Source: Rhodospirillaceae bacterium
GTDB lineage: Bacteria > Pseudomonadota > Alphaproteobacteria > Thalassobaculales > Thalassobaculaceae
Assembly: GCA_018401495.1 (NCBI GenBank)
Contig: JAGYJX010000010.1
Coordinates: 231,515 to 295,514 of the forward strand
Direction: 5' to 3'
Length of the DNA: 64,000 nucleotides
Shown: positions 9,347-18,815 of the stretch, in pieces
How positions within the stretch are numbered: the stretch's first letter is position 1
How the letters are laid out: every line of letters starts with the position of its first letter
Made by a program: the position numbers and the translations under genes
Notes under the pieces: model-generated
Databases searched by the model: none
What the model was told of the DNA's origin: nothing
What the model saw: only the letters and a program-made list of their open reading frames with translations

Positions 9347-9560
9347 CCCACCGCCCTCCGTATGGTGTCGACGGGGAGGCGGCGGTAGAGACTCGCCGAG
9401 GGCTGCGGCCTCTGCCGCCACCACATCTTGAGTGTCTGCCTCGTCGTCATCCCGTCGATCGCTTCCCTACAAGGAAATTCCGGGGCGTCGCGCGTCCTGT
9501 ATAACTAAATGTTGTTACAGTTTCATGCCCGCCGCAAGACCGTCGAAGGCCGCGCGATCC

Positions 9561-10214
9561 TCATACAGATAGCACGCGTTTCAGGAATCCAACGCCCAGG
9601 CGCAGGCCATCCTCGTCGATGCCGTGGGCAAGGCCCGGCCGGGCGTGGGATTCCACCGGGATTCCCGCCGACCTCAGCGACTGCTCGGCGGCGGTCATGG
9701 CGCTGAAGGGCACGATCGGGTCGGCGGTTCCATGGACGAGCATCACCGGCGGCTTGGCCGTCGCCTCGGCGGTCAGGGCGTCCGCGCCGATCAGCGCGCC
9801 GGAATAGCCGAGCACGCCGGCAATCGCCACCGGCCGGCGCGGCGCGGTGTAGAGCGCGGTCATGGTGCCCTGGCTGAACCCCACCAGCGCCAACCGGTCG
9901 GGTCCGAGGCCGAGGCGCTCCAGTTCGCGGTCGAGGAAGGCGTTCAGCACCGGGGCCGCCGCCTGCACCCCGGCCAGCATGGCGGCCGGGCGGCGATCCT
10001 GGAGGCTGAACCACTGGTAGCCGTAGGGCGCCATGTCGCAGGCCTCCGGCGCGTTCGGCGACACGAAGGCCACCCCCGGCAGCAGCGGAGCCCACATCGG
10101 CGCCAGGCCGATCAGGTCGTTGCCGTCGGCGCCGACGCCGTGCAGCATCACCACCAGCGCCTTCGCGGGGCCGCCATCCGCGGGTCCGAGGCGGGGGCCG
10201 TCCAGCTCGATCAT
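9561..10214 (-). CDS. Phospholipase/carboxylesterase family alpha/beta hydrolase
   Basis: 217 residues. VVMLHGVGADGNDLIGLAPM carries the oxyanion-hole region, LALVGFSQGTMTALYT the nucleophile elbow (GFSQG), VHGTADPIVPF the acidic residue and GLAHGID the catalytic His. It matches the bacterial carboxylesterase/YpfH type. It is divergent from gluQRS. Confidence 0.9.
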   Translation of the reverse strand: MIELDGPRLGPADGGPAKALVVMLHGVGADGNDLIGLAPMWAPLLPGVAFVSPNAPEACDMAPYGYQWFSLQDRRPAAMLAGVQAAAPVLNAFLDRELERLGLGPDRLALVGFSQGTMTALYTAPRRPVAIAGVLGYSGALIGADALTAEATAKPPVMLVHGTADPIVPFSAMTAAEQSLRSAGIPVESHARPGLAHGIDEDGLRLGVGFLKRVLSV

Positions 10215-10278
10215 GCGGGCTCCTTCATCGAAAGACGCCGGACCGTAGCGGCCCCGCCTGATCTGTCACCATGCCGGC

Positions 10279-11118
10279 ATGACCGTCGTCACCCGTTTCG
10301 CCCCGAGCCCGACCGGCCTGCTGCACCTCGGCCACGCCTATTCGGCGTTGCTGTCGCACGACGCCGCGCGGGCGGCGGGCGGGCGCTTCCTGCTGCGCGT
10401 CGAGGACATCGACCGGGCCCGTTGCCGCGAGGAGTTCGTGACGGCGATCGACGACGACCTCGGCTGGCTCGGCCTGGACTGGGAACGGCCGGTGCGCCGG
10501 CAGTCCGCGCACATGGCCGACTACCAGGCGGCCCTCGATCGGCTCGACGCCATGGGCCTGCTGTACCCGTGCTTCCTCAGTCGCCGGGAGCTCGACGCCG
10601 CGCTGTCGGCGCCGCACCACCGTCCGATGATGGGGCCGGAGGGCCCGGTGGTGGTCGACGCCGACCGGCTGCTGCCGGAGGCTGAGCGGGCGGCGCGGCT
10701 GGCCGCCGGCGAACCCTACGCCCTGCGCCTGCGGATGCGGGACGCGGTCGCGCGCGCCGGCGCGCTGACCTGGCACGACGACGGCCACGGCCGGCAGACA
10801 GCCGATCCCGCGGCGTTCGGCGACGTCGTGCTGGCCCGCAAGGATACCCCGGCCAGCTACCACCTCGCGGTGACCGTCGACGACGCGCTGCAGGGCGTCA
10901 CGCTGGTGGTGCGCGGCGAGGATCTGTTCCAGGCGACCCATGTGCACCGGCTGCTGCAGGCGCTGCTCGACCTGCCGACGCCGCGCTACCGCCACCACCG
11001 CCTGCTGACCGATCCCGAGGGCAGGCGCTACGCCAAGCGCGATCGCAGCCTCACCTTGCGCGCCTTGCGCGAGGCCGGCGGCACCCCGTCGGAGATCCGG
11101 GCGATGATCGGGCTGTGA
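10279..11118 (+). CDS. gluQ: Glutamyl-Q tRNA(Asp) synthetase
   Basis: 279 residues. A GluRS catalytic-domain paralogue without an anticodon-binding domain, which glutamylates queuosine in tRNA-Asp. Motifs: RFAPSPTGLLHLGHAYSALL (HIGH-like), RVEDIDRARC, YPCFLSRREL in the former zinc region, and YAKRDRS standing for KMSKS. The length fits GluQRS, which separates it from full GluRS. Confidence 0.95.
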   Translation: MTVVTRFAPSPTGLLHLGHAYSALLSHDAARAAGGRFLLRVEDIDRARCREEFVTAIDDDLGWLGLDWERPVRRQSAHMADYQAALDRLDAMGLLYPCFLSRRELDAALSAPHHRPMMGPEGPVVVDADRLLPEAERAARLAAGEPYALRLRMRDAVARAGALTWHDDGHGRQTADPAAFGDVVLARKDTPASYHLAVTVDDALQGVTLVVRGEDLFQATHVHRLLQALLDLPTPRYRHHRLLTDPEGRRYAKRDRSLTLRALREAGGTPSEIRAMIGL

Positions 11119-11125
11119 GAGGCCC

Positions 11126-11909
11126 TCAGCCCTTGGCCTGCACGAACCGGTAGCGGTCGTTGCGCATCTCGATGGCGGTCAGCACGCCGGTGAACACCGC
11201 GCCGGTGTCGAGGTTGATGCGGTGGCGGGCCACGGTCGGACGCTCGAAGGGTTCCTCGGGCGAGTGACCGTGGATCACCACCACCTCGAAGGGCCATGGC
11301 TCGGCAGGGTGGAGGAAGGGATCGCGGATCCAGGTCATGCACATCGAGCGGCTGGTCGTCGATCGGCCGTCGCGGGTCCAGACCGGCGTGGACGAACACG
11401 TAGTCGCCGATCCGGCGCGAGCCGCGCATGCCGCGCACGGCCTCCTGGACGAACTCCGGCACGGCGGCGCGCAGCGCCCCGGCGATGGCCTGCGACGGGG
11501 TGAAGGGCGGCAGCTTGAGGGATCGCCAGGTCCGCCCGCCGCCGTTCGCCGCCCACTGCTCGACCATCTCCGGGGTCAGCCGGTCCTCGAACGCAGCCTT
11601 CAGCCAGGCATCGTGGTTGCCGAGCAGCAGCACGTCGTCGACCGGCATCCGGTCGCCGAGATAGGCGTCCAGGCCGCCCGCCGCCAGGCCGAGTGCCTCC
11701 CAGGACTGCTCACCGCGGTCGATCAGGTCGCCGAGGAAAATGCAGGTCGCGTGCGCCACGCCAGGCACGCGGGCATCGTCCGCGAGGGCGGCGAGAAGCG
11801 GGTCGAGCAGGTCGGCGCGACCGTGAACGTCGCCGATCGCGCAGATCAGATGGTCGGTGTGGAGGGGCTTGGGAGCCGGCGTCCAGTCGCCTCGCTCGAT
11901 CGTCACCAT
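11126..11909 (-). CDS. Serine/threonine-type metallophosphatase (PP1/ApaH-like), one frameshift
   Basis: Metallophosphoesterase motifs: CAIGDVHGRADLLDPLL, FLGDLIDRGEQSWE and LLLGNHDAWL, then YVFVHAGLDPRRPIDDQ. After a frame change near 11340 the C-terminal motif VVVIHGHSPEEPFERP appears in the second frame. Joined, it is about 260 residues, normal for the family. The ATG at 11909 is preferred over a TTG at 11939. It lies tail to tail with gluQRS, 7 bases apart. Confidence 0.83.
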
Positions 11910-12000
11910 GCCATCACGAAACCGCAGTCCGGCGGTCAACGCAAGGGGCGGCCGACAGGATCATCACATGACAAGCTGACGGGATGGCCGGCAGCGCGGT

Positions 12001-12185
12001 GGGCCGACCCTACTCCGGGGGCGTGGAGCGGGTCGGCCCGGTCGCGCGGGAGAGGCAAGAGCCTCTCACCAGCGTCCCGAACCGCCGAGAGGAGTCTAGG
12101 AACACGCGCGGTGCGGGGCAGAGTGCACCGCCACGTCGGTCCGGGCTTGACTACTAGATGGGGTTGCTGGTGGGCACCACCAAGG
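12001..12185. other. Highly structured intergenic stretch, candidate small RNA
   Basis: Between the leuA stop and the phosphatase start are several strong inverted repeats. GGGCCGACCC (12001-12010) pairs perfectly with GGGTCGGCCC (12030-12039), with CTCC/GGAG nested inside. GAGAGGC (12050-12056) pairs with GCCTCTC (12061-12067) around AAGA. TGGTG/CACCA lies near 12170. I see no open frame. It does not match RNase P RNA, SRP RNA or tmRNA motifs that I know. It could be a small RNA on either strand or the 5' region of the phosphatase mRNA. Confidence 0.4.
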
Positions 12186-12243
12186 GGCCGACCCGTCGCC
12201 GGCCGGACACAGTGTCGTGAGCGGAGGCGGCGACAGGCGCACG

Positions 12244-12274
12244 GCAGCCCCCGGGGATCGTGCCCCGGGGCTGC
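12244..12274 (-). terminator. Terminator-like hairpin after leuA
   Basis: GCAGCCCCCGGGG and CCCCGGGGCTGC form a stem of about 12 base pairs with a short ATCGTG loop, 20 bases past the leuA stop. There is no clear U-run, so efficiency is uncertain. Confidence 0.6.
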
Positions 12275-12294
12275 CACGGCCGGTCACGACTTGG

Positions 12295-13968
12295 TCACAG
12301 ACGGTTGCAGGCGCTGACCACTGCCTTGACCGGCGCCAGGGTGATGTCGGTGGCGATGCCGACGCCAAACACGCTGCGCCCGTTCTCGTCCGGCGCCTTC
12401 AATTCGATGTAGGCGGCGGCCTCGGCGTCGGAGCCGACCGAGCGGGTGTGCTCGGCGTAGTCCTTGAGCCGGAACTTGAGGCCGAACGCCTCGCGCATCG
12501 CGCGCGAGAAGGCGTTCACCGGCCCGTTGCCCTCCGCCGTCAGGTGGTGCTCGACGCCGCCGCGCGTCACCACGGCCTCGATGCGGACGGTCTGGTTGGA
12601 CCCCGGAACCCGCGTGGCCTCGAACGAGAGGAGGTCGTACTCGCCGTTCGGCTGGGTCACGTACTCGGTCTCGAACGCCTTCCAGATCTCCTGGCTGGTG
12701 ATCTCGCGCGAGGTGGCGTCGGTCAGGCGCTGGATGACCTGGCTGAACTGCGCCTGCCATTCCTTCGGCAGCCGGATGTGGTGGTCGGTTTCCAGGATGT
12801 AGGCGATGCCGCCCTTGCCGGACTGCGAGTTGACCCGGATCACGGCCTCGTAGCTTCGACCGATGTCATGCGGGTCGATCGGCAGGTACGGCACCTCCCA
12901 AAGGCCGGAGTTCGAGGACTGCAGCGCCTTTATGCCCTTGTTGATGGCGTCCTGGTGCGAGCCGGAGAACGCGGTGTGCACCAGTTCGCCGGCGTAGGGG
13001 TGACGCGGGTGGATCGGCAGCTGGGTGCAGTACTCGGCGGTCTCCATCAGGCCGTTGATGTTCGAGAAATCCAGCTTCGGGTCGACGCCCTGGGTCAGCA
13101 GGTTCAGCCCGAGCGTGACGATGTCGACGTTGCCGGTGCGCTCGCCGTTGCCGAACAGGGTGCCCTCGACCCGGTCGGCGCCGGCCATCACCGCCAGTTC
13201 CGCCGCCGCCACGCCGGTGCCGCGGTCGTTGTGCGGGTGCACCGACAGCACCATCCGGTCGCGCCGCGTGAACCGCCGGTGCATCCACTCGATCTGGTCG
13301 GCAAAGATATTCGGCGTCGACATCTCGACGGTCGACGGCAGGTTGATGATGATCTTCTGGTCGGTGACCGGGAACCACACGTCCATCACCGCCTCGCAGA
13401 CCTCGAGGGCGTAGTCGAGCTCGGTGCCGGTGAAACTCTCCGGCGAATACTGCAACTGGACCTTGCTGTCCTTGAGCCGGTCGAGGCGGGCTTTCACCAT
13501 CTCGGCGCCGTCGATCGCCATCTGCTTTACGCCGGTCTGGTCCTGCTGGAAGACCACCCGGCGCTGCAGCTCCGAGGTCGAGTTGTACAGGTGGACGATC
13601 ACGCTGCGGGCGCCCGCCAGGCTCTCGACCGTGCGGTCGACGAGATGCTCGCGCGCCTGGGTCAGCACCTGGATCGTGACGTCGTCCGGGATCAGGTCCT
13701 TCTCGATCAACTCGCGCACGAAGTTGAAGTCGGTGTCGGACGCCGATGGGAAGCCGACCTCGATCTCCTTGAAGCCCATCTTCACCAGCGTGTCGAACAT
13801 CCGCAGCTTGCGCGGCCCGTCCATCGGATCGACCAGCGCCTGGTTGCCGTCGCGCAGATCGACCGAGCACCAGATCGGCGCCCTGTCGATGACCTTGCCC
13901 GGCCAGGTGCGGTCCGGCAGCGCGATCGGGGCGTAGGGCCGGTACTTGTGGATCGCTTGAACGTTCAT
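12295..13968 (-). CDS. leuA: 2-isopropylmalate synthase (long LeuA type)
   Basis: 557 residues. Condenses acetyl-CoA with 2-oxoisovalerate, the first committed step of leucine synthesis. The start MNVQAIHKYRPYAPIALPDR follows CAGGAGA. The catalytic metal-binding start motif is WCSVDLRDGNQALVDPMD; the HPHNDRGTGVAAAEL segment supplies the metal-ligand histidines. The C-terminal LeuA allosteric domain (VTRGGVEHHLTAEGNGPVNA) is present. Length and start match the 556-residue type seen in many actinobacteria and proteobacteria. The upstream region holds a leader peptide and hairpin, suggesting attenuation. Confidence 0.96.
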   Translation of the reverse strand: MNVQAIHKYRPYAPIALPDRTWPGKVIDRAPIWCSVDLRDGNQALVDPMDGPRKLRMFDTLVKMGFKEIEVGFPSASDTDFNFVRELIEKDLIPDDVTIQVLTQAREHLVDRTVESLAGARSVIVHLYNSTSELQRRVVFQQDQTGVKQMAIDGAEMVKARLDRLKDSKVQLQYSPESFTGTELDYALEVCEAVMDVWFPVTDQKIIINLPSTVEMSTPNIFADQIEWMHRRFTRRDRMVLSVHPHNDRGTGVAAAELAVMAGADRVEGTLFGNGERTGNVDIVTLGLNLLTQGVDPKLDFSNINGLMETAEYCTQLPIHPRHPYAGELVHTAFSGSHQDAINKGIKALQSSNSGLWEVPYLPIDPHDIGRSYEAVIRVNSQSGKGGIAYILETDHHIRLPKEWQAQFSQVIQRLTDATSREITSQEIWKAFETEYVTQPNGEYDLLSFEATRVPGSNQTVRIEAVVTRGGVEHHLTAEGNGPVNAFSRAMREAFGLKFRLKDYAEHTRSVGSDAEAAAYIELKAPDENGRSVFGVGIATDITLAPVKAVVSACNRL

Positions 13969-14171
13969 GGAAATCTCCTGTCGCGCGCCCCGTTCCGGTT
14001 CAGGCGGGCGCGTCTCGTCGTGCGGTGGTGTCGATGCGGCGCGTGCCGGCCGTCCGATCGCCCCGGGCCGGATCATTGCCCGCTGGAACCAGACGTCCGC
14101 ACGCCGCGTTAAGCGGCCGGGAACAACCTGGAGGCGTGGGGATGATCGACGAGCCGACAGTCATCGGCGGG

Positions 14172-14267
14172 GGAACCTTTGGGTTGCACGCGAAGGGCGA
14201 ACGAATACTTCCCGGTCTCTCGTCAGAGAGCCGGGTCCGTAAGTCGAAGGCCGAGCGTCCAGGTTCC
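14172..14267 (-). promoter_or_regulatory. Probable leucine attenuator ahead of leuA
   Basis: Within the leader is a hairpin at 14211-14235 (minus strand CCCGGCTCTC-TGAC-GAGAGACCGGG). Its loop contains the TGA stop of the leader peptide. A competing pairing is possible between GGAACC inside the leader peptide (14262-14267) and GGTTCC at 14172-14177. Stalling on the leucine codons would mask one and free the other. This is a reading of the sequence; no folding was computed. Confidence 0.5.
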
Positions 14268-14276
14268 GCGCATCAT
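14223..14276 (-). CDS. leuL: Leucine-rich leader peptide of leuA
   Basis: A 17-residue frame, MMRGTWTLGLRLTDPAL then TGA. It has four Leu codons in its last ten residues (CTC, CTT, CTT, CTC), the pattern expected of an attenuator leader for a leucine gene. The ATG follows the putative -10 box by only about eight bases, so the mRNA may be leaderless, as known for trpL of Sinorhizobium. No Shine-Dalgarno is seen. Too short for gene finders; support is composition, position and the hairpin overlapping its stop. Confidence 0.5.
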   Translation of the reverse strand: MMRGTWTLGLRLTDPAL

Positions 14277-14283
14277 GGAGCCG

Positions 14284-14313
14284 ATTTGAGCCACAACCCT
14301 GCCGCCGGGTCAA
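14284..14313 (-). promoter_or_regulatory. Putative sigma-70-type promoter for leuL-leuA
   Basis: On the minus strand, TTGACC (14313-14308) and TCAAAT (14289-14284) are 18 bases apart. The predicted transcription start falls at or next to the leuL ATG. The divergent lpxR-like gene begins at 14394. Confidence 0.4.
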
Positions 14314-14393
14314 GCCTTCGCCGTGCCTGGGCATCGTCGCGCGTCGGCGGTTCACAGGTTACGGCGCGCGCGCCGGTGCGGCATAGTGGGTTC

Positions 14394-15450
14394 ATGAACC
14401 AGTCCCAGCCGATCCGGCGCCTCATGCTGCCACTCCTCGCCGCCGCCGCTGCTGGCGTCGCCCTTGTCGGCGCGGGCCGAGGAGCCGACCGCCGGCCAAC
14501 GGGTCAAGCCCCAGTCAGAGCGGCCGGTCTGGACCCTGACGCTCGAGAACGACCTGACCAACGACACCGATCGCTACTTCACCAACGGCATCCGCGTGTC
14601 CCGGACCAGCGCCATCGACGACGTGCCGCAGGCAGTCGTCGACGCCGCCCGGCCGATCATCGGAACCCTCGGCTCGGTGCGGTGGTCGATCGGCGTCGGC
14701 CAGAACATGTACACGCCCTCCGACATCACCGAGAAGAATCCGGACCCCGACGACCAGCCCTACGCGGCCTGGCTGTATGGCAGCGTCGGCGTCCTGAACG
14801 ATCTCGCCGTCGAGGACGGCCGGCGCACCCAGACCAGCGTCCAGCTGTCGCTGGGCGTGGTCGGCCCGTCGGCGCTCGGCGAGGAGGCCCAGTCGCTGGT
14901 CCACGACATCATCAATTCGCCGTCCCCGGAGGGCTGGGACCACCAGTTGCACGACGAGCCGGCGGTCCTGCTGAACGTCGAGCGCCGCTGGGTGGTGCCG
15001 TCGGAGCGGGTGTTCGGCAACCTCCGCGGCGACGTCGCGCCCCATGTCGGGGTGGCGCTCGGCAACGTCTTCACCCACGCCGCGGCCGGCCTGACGGTGC
15101 GCTTCGGCGAGCCGCCGGAGTTCGATTACGGCCCACCCCGCCTGCAACCGCACACCCCCGGATCGCAGTACTTCGCGCCGCCGGGCGAGGTCGAGGGGGC
15201 GTTCGGCTGGTATGTCTTCGCCGGCGCCGAGGCCCGCGCGGTGGCCCGCAACATCTTCCTCGACGGCAACACCTTCCGCGACAGCCCGAGCGTCGACAAG
15301 GAGCTGCTGGTCGGAGACCTGTCGGCCGGCGTGGTCTTCACCTTCGGCGACCTTCGCCTGTCCTACGTGCAGGTGCTGCGGACCAAGGAGTTCGAGGGCC
15401 AGGACGAGGCCAGCCTGTTCGGCGCCTTCAGCGCCGGTTACAGGTTCTGA
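14394..15450 (+). CDS. LpxR-family lipid A 3'-O-deacylase (DUF2219), one frameshift
   Basis: Outer-membrane beta-barrel deacylase. The signal peptide MNQSQPIRRLMLPLLAAAAA is in one frame, and cleavage-like ASPLSARA plus the mature part are in the next; the break is near 14450. The mature start has WTLTLENDLTNDTDRYFTNG, the LpxR N-terminal motif, and the protein ends in ...FSAGYRF with a terminal Phe typical of porin-like barrels. LpxR removes the 3'-acyloxyacyl group of lipid A. Residue-level activity cannot be confirmed here. Confidence 0.8.
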
Positions 15451-15460
15451 CCCGACGGCG

Positions 15461-16246
15461 TTAGGCGGCTTGCAGAAACTCCACGACGGCAGCGTCGAAC
15501 AGCGCTTCCTGCTCGATGTTCGAGAGGTGCGCGGCTTCCGGCAGCACCGTCAGCCTGGAGCCGGCGATGCGCTCCTGGATCTCGCGGGCCTTTTCCGGCG
15601 TCGTGCTGGGATCGTCGGCGCCGACGATGATCAGCGTCGGCGCGGTGATCGCCCTGATTGTCTCACGCTGGTCCATGGACTGGATCGCCCGGCAGCAGCC
15701 GACGAAACCGGCGACGGGCGTGGTCAGGATCATGTCCCGCACCTTGGCGATCGAGCGCGGTGCGTTGGCCCGGAACGGCGCCGTGAACCACCGTTCGATG
15801 GTGGCGTCGACGATCCCGGCCATGCCCTGCGATCGGGCAAGCTCGATGCGGTCCTTCCAAAGGTCGGCCGGGCCCATGTAGGTGGCGGTGTCGCACAGCA
15901 CCAGGCGGTCGACCCTGTCGGGGTGCAGGGTGGCGAGCCGCTGGCCGACCATGCCGCCCTTCGAGAGCCCGCAGAAATGCGCCTTCCCGACCCGGAGATA
16001 ATCGAGCAGGCCGACCGCGTCGGCGGTCAGCGTCTCGATCGTGTAGTCGCCCTCCGGCGCGTCGGATTGGCCGTGCCCGCGGCTGTCGTAGCGGATCACG
16101 CGGAAATGCCGCTCGAACGCCGGCATCTGCGGGTCCCACATGTGCAGGTTGGAGGCCAGGGAGTTCGACAGCATCAGCGTCGGCGCGTCCGGCTTGCCCG
16201 AAACCTCATGGTAGAGCCGGATCCCATTGATCTGCGCGTGTGGCAT
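15461..16246 (-). CDS. pcaD: 3-oxoadipate enol-lactonase-like alpha/beta hydrolase
   Basis: 261 residues. LMLSNSLASNLHMWDPQMPA and VIRYDSRGHGQSDAPEGDYT are typical of PcaD. The nucleophile elbow is FCGLSKGGMVGQRLA, the acid is in IIVGADDPSTTP and the His is in LPEAAHLSNIEQ. PcaD opens the enol-lactone ring in the beta-ketoadipate pathway. No other pca genes are adjacent, so a different lactone or ester substrate is possible. Divergent from the Lon-like protease. Confidence 0.8.
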   Translation of the reverse strand: MPHAQINGIRLYHEVSGKPDAPTLMLSNSLASNLHMWDPQMPAFERHFRVIRYDSRGHGQSDAPEGDYTIETLTADAVGLLDYLRVGKAHFCGLSKGGMVGQRLATLHPDRVDRLVLCDTATYMGPADLWKDRIELARSQGMAGIVDATIERWFTAPFRANAPRSIAKVRDMILTTPVAGFVGCCRAIQSMDQRETIRAITAPTLIIVGADDPSTTPEKAREIQERIAGSRLTVLPEAAHLSNIEQEALFDAAVVEFLQAA

Positions 16247-16370
16247 GGCGTTCCTCGATTCGGTTTCAGGGCATTCGAGCCCACCGGTGGCCATACCGCA
16301 AGGGGCACCCTCGACACCGCACCGGCCATCGGCTCGAATGGCGGCGCATCGACCGGAGGACAGGACACCC

Positions 16371-18776
16371 ATGGCACCAGAACCACTGCCGGCCGGCGAC
16401 CTCTACCGCCGCAGCGACCTGACGGCGCTCGGGTTCCGGACCACCGCCGAACTCGCCGACGTCGAGACCCTGGTCGGTCAGGACCGGGCGCTCGACGCGG
16501 TGCGGTTCGCCGCCAGGATGCGGGCGCGCGGCTACAACCTCTTCGTCATCGGCGCCAAGGCCTCCGGCAAGCACGCCGCCGTCCGCTCCTACCTGACCGA
16601 GCGGGCGGCGACGTTGCCGTCGCCGGACGACTGGGTCTACGTCAACGACTTCAAGGACCAGCACCGGCCTCGCTGCCTGCGCCTGCCGCCGGGCGACGGG
16701 CCGGCGTTCGCGGGTCGGATCCAGGGGCTGGTGGCGGATCTGCGCCGCACCGTGCCAAGCCTGTTCGAGGGCGAGGACTACCGGCTGAAGCGCGATGCCC
16801 TGGAGAAGGACTTCGCCTCGCGGGGCGAGGCGCGCTTCAAGGACGTGGCGGAGGAGGCGGCCAAGCGTGGCCTCGCCCTGGTGCGCACCGAGCACGGGCT
16901 GATCGTCGCGCCGGTCGAGGACGGCAAGCCGATGACGCAGGAGCGCTTTGCGGAGTTGCCGCAGGAACAGCGCGAGGCGCTGCAGGCGGCCATCGAGGAG
17001 GTCCAGGAACATCTGCGCGCCGCCATCCACAAGGCGCCGATCCTGGAGCGCGAGCGCCAGGCGGCGGTGCGTGACCTTGACCGGCGCGAGGCGGCGGCGC
17101 TGGTCGACCTGGAGATCGCCGAAGCCCGGGAGGGGCTGGAGGTGCCGCCGCCGGTCGCCGCCTGGCTCGACACCTTGCGGGAGGATCTGATCGACAACGT
17201 CGCCGTGCTGGCCCAGCCCGCCGGCACCGGCGACGGCGACACCGCTCCTTCCGAGCCTCCGGGCGGCCGGTTCCGGCGCTGGGAGGTGAACGTCCTGATC
17301 AGCAACGATCCCAAGGCCGGGGCGCCGGTGGTGACCGAGGATCATCCCACGCTCGGCCGGTTGATCGGCCGGATCGAGCACCGCGCGCACATGGGCGCGA
17401 TGCTGACCGACTTCACGCTGATCCGCCCCGGGGCGCTGCACGTCGCGAACGGCGGCTACCTGCTGCTCGACGCCGGCAAGCTGCTGACCAACGCGTACGC
17501 CTGGGACGCGCTGAAGCGGGCGCTGTACGCCGAGCGCGTGGTGATCGAGGGGCCGATGGAATCGGCGGCGACCGCGCTGGCGGTCTCGATCCAGCCCTGC
17601 CCGGTGCCGTTGTCGATCAAGGTCGTGCTGTTCGGCAACCAGAACGTCCACGCCGCGCTCTCGGCCATGGACCCGGATTTCGGCGACCTCTTCAAGGTGG
17701 CCGCCGACTTCGAGGACGTCATGGACCGCGACCCCGAGCACGACGCGGTGTACGCGCGGCTGGTCGCCACCATCCAGCGCCGCTCGGCGCTGCGGCCGTT
17801 CGACCGGCCGGCGGTGGAACGGGTGATCGAGCACTGCTCGCGGCTGGTGTCAGACGTCCGCAAGGTGACGGCGCGGGTCGGCGTCATCGCCGACGTCATG
17901 CGCGAGGCCGACTATGTCGGGCGCGACAAGGGCCACAAGATCATCCGGGCCGAGGACGTCGAGGATGCCCTGGAAGCCCAGCGCTACCGGTCCGACCGGG
18001 TCGAGCGAAGGATGCGCGAGCAGATCCTGCGCGAGACCATCCGGATCGCCACCGACGGCGTCGCGGTCGGCCAGGTCAACGGGCTGTCGGTGGCGCAGGT
18101 GGGATCCCACGCCTTCGGCCGGCCGACCCGGATCTCGGCGCGGGTGCGGGTCGGACGCGGCCGGGTCATGGACATCGAGCGCGAGGTCGAGCTCGGCGGG
18201 CCGCTGCACTCCAAGGGCATGCTGATCCTGCAGGGCTACCTGGCCGGCACCTACGCGCCCGACGTACCGGTGGCGCTGCAGGCCAGCGTGGTGTTCGAGC
18301 AGTCCTATGGCGGCGTCGACGGCGACAGCGCCTCGTCGACCGAGTTGTACGCCTTGCAGTCGGCGCTCGCCGAGCTGCCGATCCGCCAGGGCATCGCGGT
18401 CACCGGGTCGGTCGACCAGATGGGCAGGGTGCAGGCGATCGGCGGCGTCAACGAGAAGATCGAGGGCTTCTTCGACGTCTGCAACGCCCGCGGCCTGACC
18501 GGCGGGCAGGGCGTGATGATCCCGCGCGCCAACGTCGACCACCTGATGCTGAAGACCGAGGTGGTCGAGGCGTGCCGCCGCGGGGCGTTCGCGGTCTGGC
18601 CGATCGAGACCATCGACGAGGGCATCGAGGTGCTGACCGGCGTGCCGGCGGGCGCGCGCGGCGCCGACGGGCTGTTCCCGCCGGGCACGGTCAACCGGCT
18701 GGTCGAGGACCGGCTGATCGGCTTCGCGCTGGCGCGGCGGAAGTTCCTGGGGTCCGCCGACGAGGCCGACGACTGA
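16371..18776 (+). CDS. Lon-like ATP-dependent protease (AAA_32 + Lon proteolytic domain)
   Basis: 801 residues; GGAGGA precedes the ATG. The N-terminal half has the AAA_32-type region with a modified P-loop (VIGAKASGKHAAVRSYL) and a long charged helical insert (about residues 140-260). The C-terminal Lon protease domain has the catalytic Ser in GVDGDSASSTELYALQSALA (near residue 652) and the Lys in VNEKIEGFF (near 694). This is the Lon-like family often annotated as a single-gene ATP-binding protease, distinct from housekeeping LonA, which has a different N-domain. Probably cytoplasmic quality control. Confidence 0.9.
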   Translation: MAPEPLPAGDLYRRSDLTALGFRTTAELADVETLVGQDRALDAVRFAARMRARGYNLFVIGAKASGKHAAVRSYLTERAATLPSPDDWVYVNDFKDQHRPRCLRLPPGDGPAFAGRIQGLVADLRRTVPSLFEGEDYRLKRDALEKDFASRGEARFKDVAEEAAKRGLALVRTEHGLIVAPVEDGKPMTQERFAELPQEQREALQAAIEEVQEHLRAAIHKAPILERERQAAVRDLDRREAAALVDLEIAEAREGLEVPPPVAAWLDTLREDLIDNVAVLAQPAGTGDGDTAPSEPPGGRFRRWEVNVLISNDPKAGAPVVTEDHPTLGRLIGRIEHRAHMGAMLTDFTLIRPGALHVANGGYLLLDAGKLLTNAYAWDALKRALYAERVVIEGPMESAATALAVSIQPCPVPLSIKVVLFGNQNVHAALSAMDPDFGDLFKVAADFEDVMDRDPEHDAVYARLVATIQRRSALRPFDRPAVERVIEHCSRLVSDVRKVTARVGVIADVMREADYVGRDKGHKIIRAEDVEDALEAQRYRSDRVERRMREQILRETIRIATDGVAVGQVNGLSVAQVGSHAFGRPTRISARVRVGRGRVMDIEREVELGGPLHSKGMLILQGYLAGTYAPDVPVALQASVVFEQSYGGVDGDSASSTELYALQSALAELPIRQGIAVTGSVDQMGRVQAIGGVNEKIEGFFDVCNARGLTGGQGVMIPRANVDHLMLKTEVVEACRRGAFAVWPIETIDEGIEVLTGVPAGARGADGLFPPGTVNRLVEDRLIGFALARRKFLGSADEADD

Positions 18777-18815
18777 CCCTCAGGGCCCTTCGCAGCCCTT
18801 CGTGGCCCGGCGCTA

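Noticed and set aside
12217..14112. A 631-codon plus-strand frame over leuA
   Set aside because: Low-complexity shadow of leuA; no start signal and no domain.
14161..14355. A 64-codon minus-strand frame ahead of leuA
   Set aside because: It overlaps the short leader frame and hairpin and has a random, Arg-rich composition with no ribosome site.
16266..17834. A 522-codon minus-strand frame over the Lon-like gene
   Set aside because: Antisense shadow with His/Arg/Gln-rich text and no recognisable fold.
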